Assembly (NCBI RefSeq): GCF_900129235.1
Contig: NZ_FQUV01000013.1
Coordinates: 1-60,851, forward strand
DNA from: Litoreibacter ascidiaceicola
GTDB taxonomy: Bacteria > Pseudomonadota > Alphaproteobacteria > Rhodobacterales > Rhodobacteraceae
Length of the DNA stretch: 60,851 nt
Direction of reading: 5' to 3'
Shown: positions 43,741 to 53,115 of the stretch, piece after piece
Numbering within the stretch: position 1 is the stretch's first letter
Layout: each line of letters starts with the position of its first letter
Program-made: the position numbers and the translations under genes
The notes under the pieces: model-generated
Databases searched by the model: none
The model's input: the letters and a program-made list of their open reading frames with translations, nothing else
Told to the model about the DNA's origin: nothing

Positions 43741-45522
43741 ATGACACAGGATCAAATTACGCTTTTCGCCCTTTTCGGACTTGTTTTCGCGCTGCTTCTC
43801 TGGGGCCGCTGGCGTTATGACGTGATTGCGTTCTCTGCCCTTATGGCGGGCGTCGTGCTTGGTGTCGTCGAGACCAAGAACGCCTTCGACGGGTTCGGCC
43901 ATCCGGCGACACTGGTGGTCGCGCTGGTGCTGGTCGTCTCGGCTGGCTTGGTGCGATCCGGCGCGGTCTTCCTGATCACTCGTACCTTGGTAGATAGCGC
44001 CCGCTCGCTCGGCGCACATATTGCGCTGATGGGGCTTATCGGAGGAGTGCTCTCAGCCTTTATGAACAACGTGGCGGCCTTGGCCTTGCTGATGCCCGTG
44101 GACATACAAACCGCACGCAAAGCAGGGCGCGGCCCGGGGCTGTCTTTGATGCCACTGTCTTTTGCCACGATCCTTGGCGGCATGGCGACACTGATCGGCA
44201 CCCCGCCCAATATCATTATCGCCTCTATCCGCGAGGACATGTTGGGGGAGCCGTTCAAGATGTTCGATTTCGCCCCTGTGGGCAGCGTGACGGCGATTGC
44301 CGGCCTGATTTTCGTCGCGCTGATCGGTTGGCGGTTAATCCCGCAGGGCGACGACGAGGGGCGTCGCGGCAACCCGATGGACGACTACGCGGCGTATATT
44401 GCGGAACTGACCGTGCCCGAGGACTCGAAACTGATCGGCAAGCGACTGGGCGAATTGCTCGAAGACGCGGAGAAAGCGGACGTCGCGATCCTTGGCCTCG
44501 TGCGCGACGGGAAGCGGCGTTACGGCACTGCGCAAAACGCGGGCCTGCGGGCTGGCGACGCGTTGGTGCTGGAAGCCACCCCCGACGCGCTGGACGAATT
44601 CCGCTCGGCCCTGTCGCTGGACTTCGCCGACGCCAAGCGCGAGGAACATCTGCGCGCGGATGGCGACGGTCTGAAAGTCATCGAGGTTGTCGTCACAGAA
44701 CAAAGTCGCATCAACGGCAAGACCGCGCAAAGCATTGGGTTGGCATGGCGGCAACGCTCTGTCCTGCTGGGCATTTCGCGCCGCGGTAAAAACATCAAAA
44801 AAGAGGTTCGCAAAACGGTGGTGGAGACCGGCGATATCCTCCTTGTTCTCGTTCCGCAGGACAACGCCAATGACGTCACCGAGTGGCTTGGATGCCTGCC
44901 ACTTGCCGCTCGCGGACTGGCAGTGACCGAAGACAAAAAGACGTGGTTGGCAATTGGACTTTTCGCGGCAGCAGTCGCCGCCGCATCAGTCGGAATTATC
45001 TACCTGCCAGTGGCTTTGGGTATCGTTGTGGTGGCCTATGTTCTGGCGCGCATCGTGCCTTTATCTGAGCTTTACACCCATATCGAATGGCCCGTCGTGG
45101 TGCTGCTTGGGTCAATGATCCCGTTGGGCGCGGCGTTGGAAAGTTCCGGCGGGACGGAGCTTATCGCCGGGGCGCTTGTCAACCTGACCGAAGGAATGCC
45201 TGCATGGGCCGTTCTGACGATCTTGATGGTGGTGACGATGACCCTGTCGGACGTATTGAATAACACTGCCACCGCAATCGTGGCCGCCCCCATCGGGATC
45301 ACCATGGCGCAGACGATGGGCGTTAATCCCGACCCCTTCCTGATGGCCGTAGCCGTGGCCGCATCTTGTGCGTTCCTGACCCCGATCGGCCATAAGAACA
45401 ACACGTTGATCCTAGGTCCGGGTGGCTATAGCTTCGGGGATTACTGGCGCATGGGGCTACCATTGGAGATACTGGTGGTCGCGGTGTCGATTCCCGCAAT
45501 CCTGACATTTTGGCCGCTGTAA
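43741..45522 (+). CDS. SLC13 family permease with two RCK_C (TrkA_C) domains
   Basis: A 593-residue membrane protein of the SLC13/DASS type. The N-terminal bundle (residues about 1-200) has the NNVAALALLMPV and GTPPNIIIASIRED motifs; a cytoplasmic insert at about 215-390 holds two TrkA_C regulatory domains (LIGKRLGEL and INGKTAQSIGL begin each). The C-terminal bundle has NNTATAIVAAPIGI and LTPIGHKNNTLI. Members carry anions such as sulfate or dicarboxylates with Na+; substrate unknown here. A paralogue of the same build lies 0.5 kb away, facing the other way. Confidence 0.88.
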   Translation: MTQDQITLFALFGLVFALLLWGRWRYDVIAFSALMAGVVLGVVETKNAFDGFGHPATLVVALVLVVSAGLVRSGAVFLITRTLVDSARSLGAHIALMGLIGGVLSAFMNNVAALALLMPVDIQTARKAGRGPGLSLMPLSFATILGGMATLIGTPPNIIIASIREDMLGEPFKMFDFAPVGSVTAIAGLIFVALIGWRLIPQGDDEGRRGNPMDDYAAYIAELTVPEDSKLIGKRLGELLEDAEKADVAILGLVRDGKRRYGTAQNAGLRAGDALVLEATPDALDEFRSALSLDFADAKREEHLRADGDGLKVIEVVVTEQSRINGKTAQSIGLAWRQRSVLLGISRRGKNIKKEVRKTVVETGDILLVLVPQDNANDVTEWLGCLPLAARGLAVTEDKKTWLAIGLFAAAVAAASVGIIYLPVALGIVVVAYVLARIVPLSELYTHIEWPVVVLLGSMIPLGAALESSGGTELIAGALVNLTEGMPAWAVLTILMVVTMTLSDVLNNTATAIVAAPIGITMAQTMGVNPDPFLMAVAVAASCAFLTPIGHKNNTLILGPGGYSFGDYWRMGLPLEILVVAVSIPAILTFWPL

Positions 45523-45538
45523 AGTCGCGAGCGGCGCT

Positions 45539-45982
45539 TTAGAAGCCAGCGCTGCTCTCAAAACGGTAAGACTGACCAATCGCGTCTGTAACTGTAACGA
45601 CGGCCAAAGGTCTGAACGGCACGACCGTCTCGTCAATGATCGTCGGGCCTATCACTTCTTGCAGAACGACCCGTCCGGGCAACGTGCCAGCCGCCAACAC
45701 CACTTCGTAGGTGTAGGGGTATGGGCATTCTGCGAGCGTTCCCGTCCAGCCATTGGCACGACCGGCAGCGCCTGCGGCCCCCAGACATTGCGTGGTGTCA
45801 TCCATGCCGACCAGCACCGCATCTGCTTCCAGCGCAACCAGCACGGGCCGCGTTTGACGTTCGGGCTGCGGGGCTGGAGTCTCGAAAGGTTGGCCGCGAT
45901 CAAAGAACATATCGCGCAGGAATTCGCACCCGGACACGGAGAACGCCATGACGGCAATCAGACTACAGGTTGTGGCGCGCAT
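45539..45982 (-). CDS. Predicted lipoprotein of unknown function
   Basis: A 147-residue protein with a lipobox (VSGC, Cys at residue 19) after a hydrophobic signal, so it is probably anchored in the outer or inner membrane. After a Pro-rich linker (PAPQPERQ) the mature domain has two cysteines (TQCLG and ECPYPY) that may form a disulfide. I recognise no family. It lies between two SLC13 permease genes that converge on it, 16 bp from the end of the first. Confidence 0.7.
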   Translation of the reverse strand: MRATTCSLIAVMAFSVSGCEFLRDMFFDRGQPFETPAPQPERQTRPVLVALEADAVLVGMDDTTQCLGAAGAAGRANGWTGTLAECPYPYTYEVVLAAGTLPGRVVLQEVIGPTIIDETVVPFRPLAVVTVTDAIGQSYRFESSAGF

Positions 45983-46072
45983 AGGTCCTCCGCAAGAGTT
46001 ACTTATCCACAGCTTACACTGCTCTCCGTGGGCATGGAATGCCGAAAGCTGGTGTTGGGCAAAATGAGTGGT

Positions 46073-47851
46073 TCAGAGCGGCCAGATCATCGGGATCACA
46101 AATGATGCCAGCAGCCCGATTGACAGGTTAAGCGGAATACCCACCCGCATGAAATCTGTGAACCGGTACCCGCCGGGGCCATAAACCAGCATGTTGGTCT
46201 GGTACCCAATCGGCGTGGCAAAACTTGCCGATGCCGCAACCATAACTGCCACAACCAGTGGCCGTGCATCCAGCCCCATCGCAGCGGCCAGCCCGATTGC
46301 GATGGGCGTCACGACCACGGCGACGGCGTTGTTGGACACCAGCTCGGTGAGCACAGACGTGAGAAGGTAAATCCCCCACACCACAAAGAACGGCGGCAGG
46401 TTCATCATCCAAGGTGCGAGCGCCTCCACGATCAGAGAAACCGCGCCTGAGGCCTCGAGAGCTGCGCCAATGGCGAGCATAGAAAAGATCAACGCCAGCA
46501 GACGCCCATCCACATGGGAAAAAGCTTCATCCGCGTCGATGCAGCGTGTCAGCAGGACGATGGCGACCGCGAGGATGGACAACAGGAAGATCGGGGCAAC
46601 GCCGAAACCTGCCAGCGCCACCAGCGCCAGTAACGCCACAATGGCAATCGGAGCGTGAGAACGGCGGAACGCGCGGGCGGACGGGTGAGAGACGTCGACC
46701 AGCTCCATATCATTTGCAAGCCGCGAGATGTCTTCCTGCGCGCCCTCAAGAAGCAGGGTGTCCCCGACCCTGACGATCAGATCATCCAGCTGGCGCCCGA
46801 TGTTCTGGTTCCTGCGATGCACGGCCAGCGGATACACTCCGTAGCGGCGGCGCAGACGCATGGAGCCGAGCGACCGGCCGACCATTTTACAACCCGGAGT
46901 GATCAGCACCTCGACAGTCGAGGTTTCGACTGCGGACAGCTGGTCCACGCGCTTCAGTTCTTTGTTGTTTTGCAGGGACAGCAGCTCCGTCATTTCTGTG
47001 CGCAAAACCACGCGGTCACCCGTTTGCAGGGTCACGTCTTTCAGATTGCGGCGCAAAGAGGTGTCCCCGCGCACAACGTCGACCAGCCGCACACCCTCAC
47101 GCTTGAACAGCTGGACATCCAGAACTTCGCGCCCGAGCAGGTTGCTCTCTGGTGGGATGGCGGCCTCGGTGAAGAACTTCATCTTGGAGCGATCAGAAAG
47201 CATCATCGCCATGCTGTCACGGTCGGGCAAGAGCCGTGGGGCGATAAAGCGCAGATAGAACATCCCCCATGCCACCAGCACGATGCCAAGGGGTGTCACT
47301 TCGAAAATCGTGAACGCGGCAAGACCGTTCGCCCGCGCCACACCGTCCACAAGCAGGTTGGTCGATGTCCCGATAAGCGTGAGCGTGCCGCCCAAGATGG
47401 CGGCATAGGACAAAGGGATCAGCAATTTGGACGCGGAGACCCCGAGGGTGCGCGACAGTTGCACAAAAACTGGGATCATCACGACCACAACAGGCGTGTT
47501 TGATACAATCGCAGAGGAGATCACCACAAAGGCAAACATCCCCGCCAGGGCGAAGGCAGGTCGCTTTGCGGCGTTCCGGTCCGCGATCCGTGTGAACCAG
47601 TCGAGCGCCCCTGTCCGCACCAGCGACCCCATGATAATAAACATCGCTGCGATGGTCCATGGCGCGGGGTTGGACAGGACTGATAGGGCCGCTTGATACG
47701 GCAGCACACCCGTCGCAAGCAGGACGGACGCTCCACCGATGGCGACAACTTCCGTCGGATATGTTTCGCGCACGAACAGTGCAAACATGCCGACGACGAC
47801 CAGCAAGGCCAGAACGGCACGTGCATTTTGGGACAAATCTAGAAGTTCCAT
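46073..47851 (-). CDS. SLC13 family permease with two RCK_C (TrkA_C) domains, second copy
   Basis: A 592-residue protein with the same domain order as the permease at 43741: an N-terminal bundle with SNTPVVVVMIPVF and GTSTNLLVDGVA, two TrkA_C domains in the middle (LLGREVLDVQLF, then MVGRSLGSMRLRRR), and a C-terminal bundle with SNNAVAVVVTPIAIGL and ATPIGYQTNMLVYGPGGY. The two differ in their helix motifs, so they are distinct transporters and not a recent duplication. This copy resembles the TrkA_C-containing sulfate permeases. Its start and the next gene's stop share a base at 47851. Confidence 0.88.
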   Translation of the reverse strand: MELLDLSQNARAVLALLVVVGMFALFVRETYPTEVVAIGGASVLLATGVLPYQAALSVLSNPAPWTIAAMFIIMGSLVRTGALDWFTRIADRNAAKRPAFALAGMFAFVVISSAIVSNTPVVVVMIPVFVQLSRTLGVSASKLLIPLSYAAILGGTLTLIGTSTNLLVDGVARANGLAAFTIFEVTPLGIVLVAWGMFYLRFIAPRLLPDRDSMAMMLSDRSKMKFFTEAAIPPESNLLGREVLDVQLFKREGVRLVDVVRGDTSLRRNLKDVTLQTGDRVVLRTEMTELLSLQNNKELKRVDQLSAVETSTVEVLITPGCKMVGRSLGSMRLRRRYGVYPLAVHRRNQNIGRQLDDLIVRVGDTLLLEGAQEDISRLANDMELVDVSHPSARAFRRSHAPIAIVALLALVALAGFGVAPIFLLSILAVAIVLLTRCIDADEAFSHVDGRLLALIFSMLAIGAALEASGAVSLIVEALAPWMMNLPPFFVVWGIYLLTSVLTELVSNNAVAVVVTPIAIGLAAAMGLDARPLVVAVMVAASASFATPIGYQTNMLVYGPGGYRFTDFMRVGIPLNLSIGLLASFVIPMIWPL

Positions 47852-48759
47852 CAGGACTCCGTTGGTTCAATATCCAAGGGTGGGCGTGGTTGAACCAGCG
47901 CCAGCCCAACGAGGAGTATAGCGAAGGCAGCCCAGACCCAAAGCGAATACCGCTCGCCCAAGAGCCACATGGCCCAAACAACACCGAAAGCCGTTACCAG
48001 ATAGCTGACCTGCACCGCAAAAACAGGGCCCGCGCGCCCGACAAGCCAAACATAGGACGAATAGACTCCCGCATGGATCACTGCCGACCCGATCAGCGCC
48101 CACTCTGCCACGCCATAGGGGCGGCCAAACGGGTTGATGAACTGCCCTTGCAACACGGCCAATGGCCCCGAGATAAGCGCTGCAATCGCGCTTGCGCCGA
48201 ACAGAAGCTGCAACGGGTCCAGCCCCGCAATGCCCCAACGGGCGACGTAATTGCCCTCCATCGCGTAGAACAGCGGCGCGATAAGGGCGATGGGGATGTA
48301 GACGACCATTGCGCGGTCGGGCAAACTTGCCTCGGGCAAGACGATCAACAACACGCCACAAAGGCCCAGCGCCAAGCCCGTCAGCCGAGACCACGCGAAG
48401 TTTTCATTTCCCAACAAAACCGCGACCGGAAAAGCCATCATTGGCACTAGAGACAGCAAAATCGAAACCAAGCCTGACGGCAAGTAAACCAGCGCAGTGT
48501 ATGACGCGGCACCGGGCAGCACGGTACCGACCAAGGCAATCACCAAGCACGCCCAAAGCTGCGCCCTGTTCAAGCGCAGCGGTTTGCCGCGTAGCAGGCA
48601 CAGCAGCCCCAAAATCGCGCCGGAGATTACGGCTTGCCAGAATACCAAACCAAACAGGCGATACCCGCCTTCCACGGCGAGCTTGCCCAGCGGTTGCGTG
48701 AGCCCCCAGCCCGCCCCCAGGACGATCAACGCCCCAAAGAGGCTGTTACGCTCGTTCAT
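47851..48759 (-). CDS. DMT superfamily (EamA) transporter, second copy
   Basis: A 302-residue ten-span protein with two EamA repeats (GAGWGLTQPLGKLAVEG near residues 15-31; FAVQVSYLVTAFGVVWAMWLLGE in the second). ATG 48759 (MNERNS) is used because the longer frame overlaps the upstream ymdB-like gene and has no membrane character. It is co-directional with the SLC13 gene (one shared base) and 13 bp after the YmdB-family gene, so all may form one transcript. Substrate unknown. Confidence 0.85.
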   Translation of the reverse strand: MNERNSLFGALIVLGAGWGLTQPLGKLAVEGGYRLFGLVFWQAVISGAILGLLCLLRGKPLRLNRAQLWACLVIALVGTVLPGAASYTALVYLPSGLVSILLSLVPMMAFPVAVLLGNENFAWSRLTGLALGLCGVLLIVLPEASLPDRAMVVYIPIALIAPLFYAMEGNYVARWGIAGLDPLQLLFGASAIAALISGPLAVLQGQFINPFGRPYGVAEWALIGSAVIHAGVYSSYVWLVGRAGPVFAVQVSYLVTAFGVVWAMWLLGERYSLWVWAAFAILLVGLALVQPRPPLDIEPTES

Positions 48760-48772
48760 CAGAGTTGCGTGC

Positions 48773-49588
48773 TCACGCGGGGCCGGCTTGTGCCAGTCGC
48801 CCGCCTTGGCGCACCATCTCAATACGGGTTGCTGCACCGGTACGATCATCGGTTTCCACGTAAAGGCCGGAGAGCGTCGCCTCCTCCATTGCAGGTGTAA
48901 ACCGCCCCTTCACCATACCGGTCACGAAGCGTCGCATGGGCTCGGCCTTATCCATTCCGATCACCGACCGATAATCACCACACATTCCGGCATCCGACAG
49001 ATAGGCACAGCCTTCCGGCAGGATCATGGCGTCAGCGGTCGGCACATGGGTATGCGTTCCGACGCAGACACTGGCCCGACCGTCGCACCAATGGCCCATA
49101 GCCATTTTCTCGGACGTGGCTTCGCAGTGAACATCCACCAGAGACGCCTGAACCATGCCGCCGCGCGGGTGGGTTTTGAGAACTTGCTCCAGCTTCCCGA
49201 AAGGATCCTCGAACGGGCGCTTCATAAACACCTGACCCAGCACCTGCGTCACCAGAATTTTGCGGCCCCGACCGGCTTCGAATATGCCATGCCCGCGCCC
49301 CGGGGCATCTTTGGCGAAATTGATCGGGCGAATGATACGCGGCTCTTTTTCGATGAACTGCAACATATCGCGCTGGTCAAAGGCGTGGTCGCCCAAGGTC
49401 AGACAGTCTGCACCTGCGTCGAGCAAAATCTTCGCATGGGCCGCAGTCAGCCCAGCGCCGGAACTGGCGTTCTCGCCGTTGACCACGACAAAATCCAACG
49501 CCCAATCCGCCCGTAATTTGGGCAAACGATCCACGATAGCTGCGCGCCCGGCGCGCCCCATCACATCCCCGAGAAACAAAATTTTCAT
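48773..49588 (-). CDS. YmdB/TIGR00282 family metallophosphoesterase
   Basis: A 271-residue calcineurin-like phosphoesterase. Metal ligands are visible in the order GDVMGRAGR near residues 7-15, VNGENASSG near 37-45, GDHAFDQ near 67-73 and DVHCEATSEK near 147-156. In Bacillus the family has 2',3'-cyclic-phosphodiesterase and cAMP phosphodiesterase activity. It overlaps the 5-FCL gene by 4 bp. The role in Alphaproteobacteria is not known. Confidence 0.92.
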   Translation of the reverse strand: MKILFLGDVMGRAGRAAIVDRLPKLRADWALDFVVVNGENASSGAGLTAAHAKILLDAGADCLTLGDHAFDQRDMLQFIEKEPRIIRPINFAKDAPGRGHGIFEAGRGRKILVTQVLGQVFMKRPFEDPFGKLEQVLKTHPRGGMVQASLVDVHCEATSEKMAMGHWCDGRASVCVGTHTHVPTADAMILPEGCAYLSDAGMCGDYRSVIGMDKAEPMRRFVTGMVKGRFTPAMEEATLSGLYVETDDRTGAATRIEMVRQGGRLAQAGPA

Positions 49589-50172
49589 GCGAGAGACCTA
49601 GGGCCATTGCCTGAGAGGTGCAACACACCCTCGTCCGTCACGATAGCGTCCAGCGGTTGGTCAGTCGGCTCCAGCGGAATGTCTACGGCTTTCTGAGCCG
49701 CGAACGCGTAGCCGATGGCGAAAACCTTGCCGCGGGCCCGCAGCCCTTCAAGGGTCCGGTCGTAAAACCCGCCACCATAACCCAGCCGACCACCGTCTTG
49801 GCTAAATGCGACGAGTGGAACAATCAGAACTTGCGGCACGACGACTTCCGCCGTGGCCGGAATGAAGGTGCCAAACCCGCCGTCTTTCATGGCACAACCG
49901 GGCTCCCAGCGGTGAAATTCCAGCGGATGACCTTTGGACTTGATTACAGGTACGCAAACCGGCCCCCACGCAGCCATTGCCGCCATAACGGGAACAGGGT
50001 CCACTTCGGTGCGGATCGGCAAATAGCCGGACAGCGCGCTGCCCTTGTGGGGCAAAACTGTCTCCAGAAGGTTGGTTATCGCAGCGGCGTCGCGCTCCGG
50101 CGATTTTGCCGCACTGCGGCGTGCGAAGGCGGCTTTGCGTGCGGCGGCTTTGGCTTGGCTTAGATCATCCAT
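49585..50172 (-). CDS. 5-formyltetrahydrofolate cyclo-ligase
   Basis: A 195-residue enzyme that turns 5-formyl-THF into 5,10-methenyl-THF with ATP. The signature YGGGFYDRTL near residues 130-139 forms the ATP/phosphate site; LPIRTEVDP near 50-58 is also typical. It recycles a folate form that arises from C1 metabolism, so it fits a cell with heavy N-methyl catabolism, but it is a housekeeping enzyme. It is the first gene of a - strand group with ymdB. The 64 bp to the next gene leave no room for a 6S RNA, which often stands beside this gene. Confidence 0.93.
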   Translation of the reverse strand: MDDLSQAKAAARKAAFARRSAAKSPERDAAAITNLLETVLPHKGSALSGYLPIRTEVDPVPVMAAMAAWGPVCVPVIKSKGHPLEFHRWEPGCAMKDGGFGTFIPATAEVVVPQVLIVPLVAFSQDGGRLGYGGGFYDRTLEGLRARGKVFAIGYAFAAQKAVDIPLEPTDQPLDAIVTDEGVLHLSGNGPRSLA

Positions 50173-50236
50173 AGCCGTGTTGTTGCCTGACGCTGCCCTC
50201 TTGGCAAGTCCCTGTCGACACGCCTATCGTGCTGCC

Positions 50237-50860
50237 ATGAACCTTTTAAGATTAGATCACCTCGCCCTCGCCGCTGAAACTCTGGATGTGGGCCGCATGC
50301 ATGTCGAAGAGGCGCTTGGCGTTGACCTAGCGACGCGCGGCGAGCATCCGCAGATGGGAACGCATAACCATCTGCTCTCGCTGGGGCCGGAGATCTATTT
50401 CGAGGCGATTGCCATCAATCCGGATGCCGAAGCGCCGAACCGACCACGGTGGTTTAACCTCGATAACTTCCAAGGCCCGCCGCGTCTGACAAACTGGATA
50501 TTGGCCACCGACGACCTTGATGCGGCCTTGGCCGCGCTTCCAGACGGGTTCGGGCAGCCAATCTCGCTGCAACGTGGGGATTTTCGCTGGTCCATGGCTG
50601 TTCCAGACGACGGCATCTTGCCGTGGGGTGGTTGGGGACCTGCACTGATCCAATGGCATGGCGATATGCATCCGGCACCATTGTTGCCCGATCAGGGTAT
50701 CCGGTTGGGTGGTTTTGTAATGCATCATCCAGACGCTTTGGAGATGGCAGAAACTCTCGCCCCGCTTTTGCCGCGCGATACTGTGCTGTTTCAAACGGCG
50801 GAGTCACCAAGCCTTTCTGCCAGTTTCGACACGCCACAGGGACGGCGCGTTTTGACATGA
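50237..50860 (+). CDS. VOC-superfamily (Glyoxalase_3-like) protein
   Basis: A 207-residue protein. The opening LDHLALAAETLD and HPQMGTHNHLLSLGPEIYFEAIAI (residues about 6-60) match Glyoxalase_3-like proteins of the vicinal oxygen chelate superfamily; the His and Glu residues in these strands are the likely metal ligands. No catalytic activity can be assigned. ATG 50237 is chosen; the longer frame is antisense to the 5-FCL gene. The stop overlaps the following GNAT gene (ATGA). Confidence 0.85.
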   Translation: MNLLRLDHLALAAETLDVGRMHVEEALGVDLATRGEHPQMGTHNHLLSLGPEIYFEAIAINPDAEAPNRPRWFNLDNFQGPPRLTNWILATDDLDAALAALPDGFGQPISLQRGDFRWSMAVPDDGILPWGGWGPALIQWHGDMHPAPLLPDQGIRLGGFVMHHPDALEMAETLAPLLPRDTVLFQTAESPSLSASFDTPQGRRVLT

Positions 50861-51348
50861 CCTTGATCCGCACGGCGCGGCCGGAGGATGCCAAGGGTAT
50901 ATTGTCCGTTCTCAATCCGATCATTGCTGAAACCACGATTACGTTCTCCCCCACCCAAGTGACGGAAGCCGAATTATGCGCCGCGTTGGCGGACCATCAA
51001 CGGCGGGGTGATCCTTATCTTGTGGCGGACATGGATGGGGTTATCGCCGGTTATGCGAAATACGGCCCGTTTCGCGCGGGCGACGGGTATGCGCGCACAG
51101 CCGAGCTCACGATTCACCTCTCCCCGACTGCGCGCGGGCATGGACTTGGGCGACGCCTGTTCAACGCATTGCACGAGCACGCAGGTAACGCGGGCATTCA
51201 CAGCCTGATCGCAGGCATCTCGGCTGAGAACGCGCCGGCGATCGCATTTCATGGCAGGTTGGGGTTTGCGCAGGTGGGGCTGATCCCTCAGGCGGGCTAC
51301 AAATTCGGGCGGTTCATCGACCTTGTGCTGATGCAGAAATTTGTCTGA
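50857..51348 (+). CDS. GNAT family N-acetyltransferase (phosphinothricin-acetyltransferase-like)
   Basis: A 163-residue acetyltransferase. The acetyl-CoA loop has the form R/Q-x-x-G-x-G/A in ARGHGLGRRLFNAL near residues 88-101, and the closing part IAGISAENAPAIAFHGRLGF is typical of the Pat/Bar-like branch. The natural substrate is probably an amino acid or similar small amine; it need not have herbicide activity. Start ATG 50857 overlaps the stop of the VOC gene, so they are coupled. Confidence 0.9.
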   Translation: MTLIRTARPEDAKGILSVLNPIIAETTITFSPTQVTEAELCAALADHQRRGDPYLVADMDGVIAGYAKYGPFRAGDGYARTAELTIHLSPTARGHGLGRRLFNALHEHAGNAGIHSLIAGISAENAPAIAFHGRLGFAQVGLIPQAGYKFGRFIDLVLMQKFV

Positions 51349-51380
51349 CAAGCTGAACCGAATAGTTTAGCCTATTGCCC

Positions 51381-52070
51381 ATGTCAGTTTGGACCCGCAT
51401 ATCGAACGCGCTCTCGGCGTTAGCCGCTGGTGAAAGCCTCTCGGATGTTTTCGCGCATCTTCGCACCCCGCCCGAACGGCGCGTGGGATTTACCATTGCG
51501 GTGATTGCACTTGGGGCCAAGATGGCAAAGGCCGACGGGCGCGTGACCCGCGACGAAGTGACTGCATTTCGCGAAGTATTCACAATTGCACCTGAGGACG
51601 AAACACAGGCCGCCAAGCTGTTCAATCTGGCGCGCCAAGATGTGGCTGGGTTTGACGATTACGCCCGCAAGATTGCGACGATGTTCGAGGACAATCACTC
51701 GACCTTGTATGATTTGATGGAAGGTCTGTTCCACATTGCTGTCGCCGACGGCAGCTACCACCCGTTGGAAGACGAGTTTTTGCTAAGTGTGGCGGCCATA
51801 TTCAAGATTACCGAGCCGGAATTCCGCTGCTTACGGGCGCGGTTCGTGGACGATGCGTCTCCTGATCCCTACGCGGTGCTGGAGGCGACGCCTGAGATGG
51901 CCTTGGAAGACGTCCGCAAGCGCTGGCGGCAATTGGTTAAGGACACCCACCCTGATGTGATGGCCGCACGCGGGGTTCCCCATGAAGCGGTCAAGATGGC
52001 GGAAAAACGCCTTATCCGCATCAACGCCGCGTGGGCCGAAATTCTGGCAGAGCGCGAGCCTGTTGCATGA
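51381..52070 (+). CDS. TerB-like and J-domain (DjlA-type) protein
   Basis: A 229-residue protein with two recognisable parts: a helical TerB-like domain at about residues 25-150 (IALGAKMAKADGRVTRDEV and FHIAVADGSYHPLEDEF), and a C-terminal J domain at about 160-225 where the central HPD tripeptide is intact (DTHPDVM). It should stimulate the ATPase of an Hsp70 partner. It lacks the membrane anchor of E. coli DjlA, as do many alphaproteobacterial versions. ATG 51381 is preferred to the TTG two codons earlier. The stop overlaps the next gene (ATGA). Confidence 0.87.
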   Translation: MSVWTRISNALSALAAGESLSDVFAHLRTPPERRVGFTIAVIALGAKMAKADGRVTRDEVTAFREVFTIAPEDETQAAKLFNLARQDVAGFDDYARKIATMFEDNHSTLYDLMEGLFHIAVADGSYHPLEDEFLLSVAAIFKITEPEFRCLRARFVDDASPDPYAVLEATPEMALEDVRKRWRQLVKDTHPDVMAARGVPHEAVKMAEKRLIRINAAWAEILAEREPVA

Positions 52071-53077
52071 GGATTGCAACCTATAACGTCGAATGGTTCA
52101 CCTATCTGTTCGACGACGCAAATAACCTGATCCAGGACGGCACATGGTCGTCGCGCTACAACGTCACCAAAGCCATGCAAGCACAGGCGCTAGGGCTTGT
52201 GTTTCACTCCATCGACGCCGACGCCATTATGGTGATCGAAGCACCTGACACGTCCCCCAATCGCTCGGGGCGTGTTGCGTTGGAAAACTTTGCGGAGCAT
52301 TTTGGCCTGCGGACTACGAATGCGCTGATCGGCTACGACAATGACACCCAGCAGGAAATCGCCCTGCTCTATGATCCGAACGTCGTAACCGCGGTCCATG
52401 ATCCGCGGCAAAGCGCGACTGCTCCGCATTTTGACAACACGTTCCGGATGGATCTCGATATTGATGCAAAAATGGATGACGTGGTGTTCTCCAAACCGCC
52501 GCTGGAAGTCGCACTAACCACCAAGACTGGCATCGAGCTTCGGTTGATCGGCGCGCATTTGAAGTCAAAGGCGCCGCACGGGGCACGAAATGAAGCAGAT
52601 GCTATGCGCATATCCATCGCGAACCGGCGCAAGCAACTGGCGCAATGTATCTGGCTGCGCAGGCGGGTGACCGAGCATCTGACGGCTGGCGACTCGATGA
52701 TTGTTCTGGGCGACTTCAACGACGGCCCCGGATTGGACGGCTACGAAAAGCTGTTTGGACGCTCGGGTGTGGAGATTGTGTTGGGTCAGTCCGACGACCC
52801 CGCGCAAACGCTGTTTGACCCGCACGCACAACAGATCATGACCCACCCTTTCGGAGCGCGCCCGACCACATCGCGTTTCTATGTGCGGCCAGAGAAGCGC
52901 TATCTGAATGCCATGCTGGATTACATAATGGTCTCGGCTGATTTGGCCGCTAGATCGCCAAAATGGCATATCTGGCACCCGTTTGATGACCCCGACTGCT
53001 GGAACGCGCCGGAACTGCGCGAGGCGTTGCTTATCGCCTCAGACCATTTTCCGGTCACGCTGGACATTGATCTCTAG
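52067..53077 (+). CDS. Endonuclease/exonuclease/phosphatase (EEP) family protein
   Basis: A 336-residue protein of the EEP (DNase I-like) fold. It begins MRIATYNVEWF (catalytic Asn near residue 7), then IEAPDTS near 59-65 with the metal-binding Glu, GAHLKSKAPHG near 166-176, VLGDFND near 220-226 (Asp/Asn pair), and SDHFPVTLDI at the C-terminus (terminal catalytic His). Substrate (nucleic acid, phospholipid or sugar phosphate) unknown. No signal peptide is visible, so it is cytoplasmic. The start overlaps the preceding gene by 4 bp. Confidence 0.88.
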   Translation: MRIATYNVEWFTYLFDDANNLIQDGTWSSRYNVTKAMQAQALGLVFHSIDADAIMVIEAPDTSPNRSGRVALENFAEHFGLRTTNALIGYDNDTQQEIALLYDPNVVTAVHDPRQSATAPHFDNTFRMDLDIDAKMDDVVFSKPPLEVALTTKTGIELRLIGAHLKSKAPHGARNEADAMRISIANRRKQLAQCIWLRRRVTEHLTAGDSMIVLGDFNDGPGLDGYEKLFGRSGVEIVLGQSDDPAQTLFDPHAQQIMTHPFGARPTTSRFYVRPEKRYLNAMLDYIMVSADLAARSPKWHIWHPFDDPDCWNAPELREALLIASDHFPVTLDIDL

Positions 53078-53115
53078 GGTTTGAATTGTTGCGGGATTGC
53101 CCCCATATTCGGGGG

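Noticed and set aside
45523-45540. Bidirectional terminator between the first SLC13 gene and the lipoprotein gene
   Set aside because: AAAG-CGC and GCG-CTTT match only with a bulge, and there is no clear T tract in either direction.
50173-50236. 6S RNA beside the 5-formyltetrahydrofolate cyclo-ligase gene
   Set aside because: 6S RNA often adjoins this gene, but the upstream gap is only 64 bp and downstream the gene overlaps ymdB, so there is no room.
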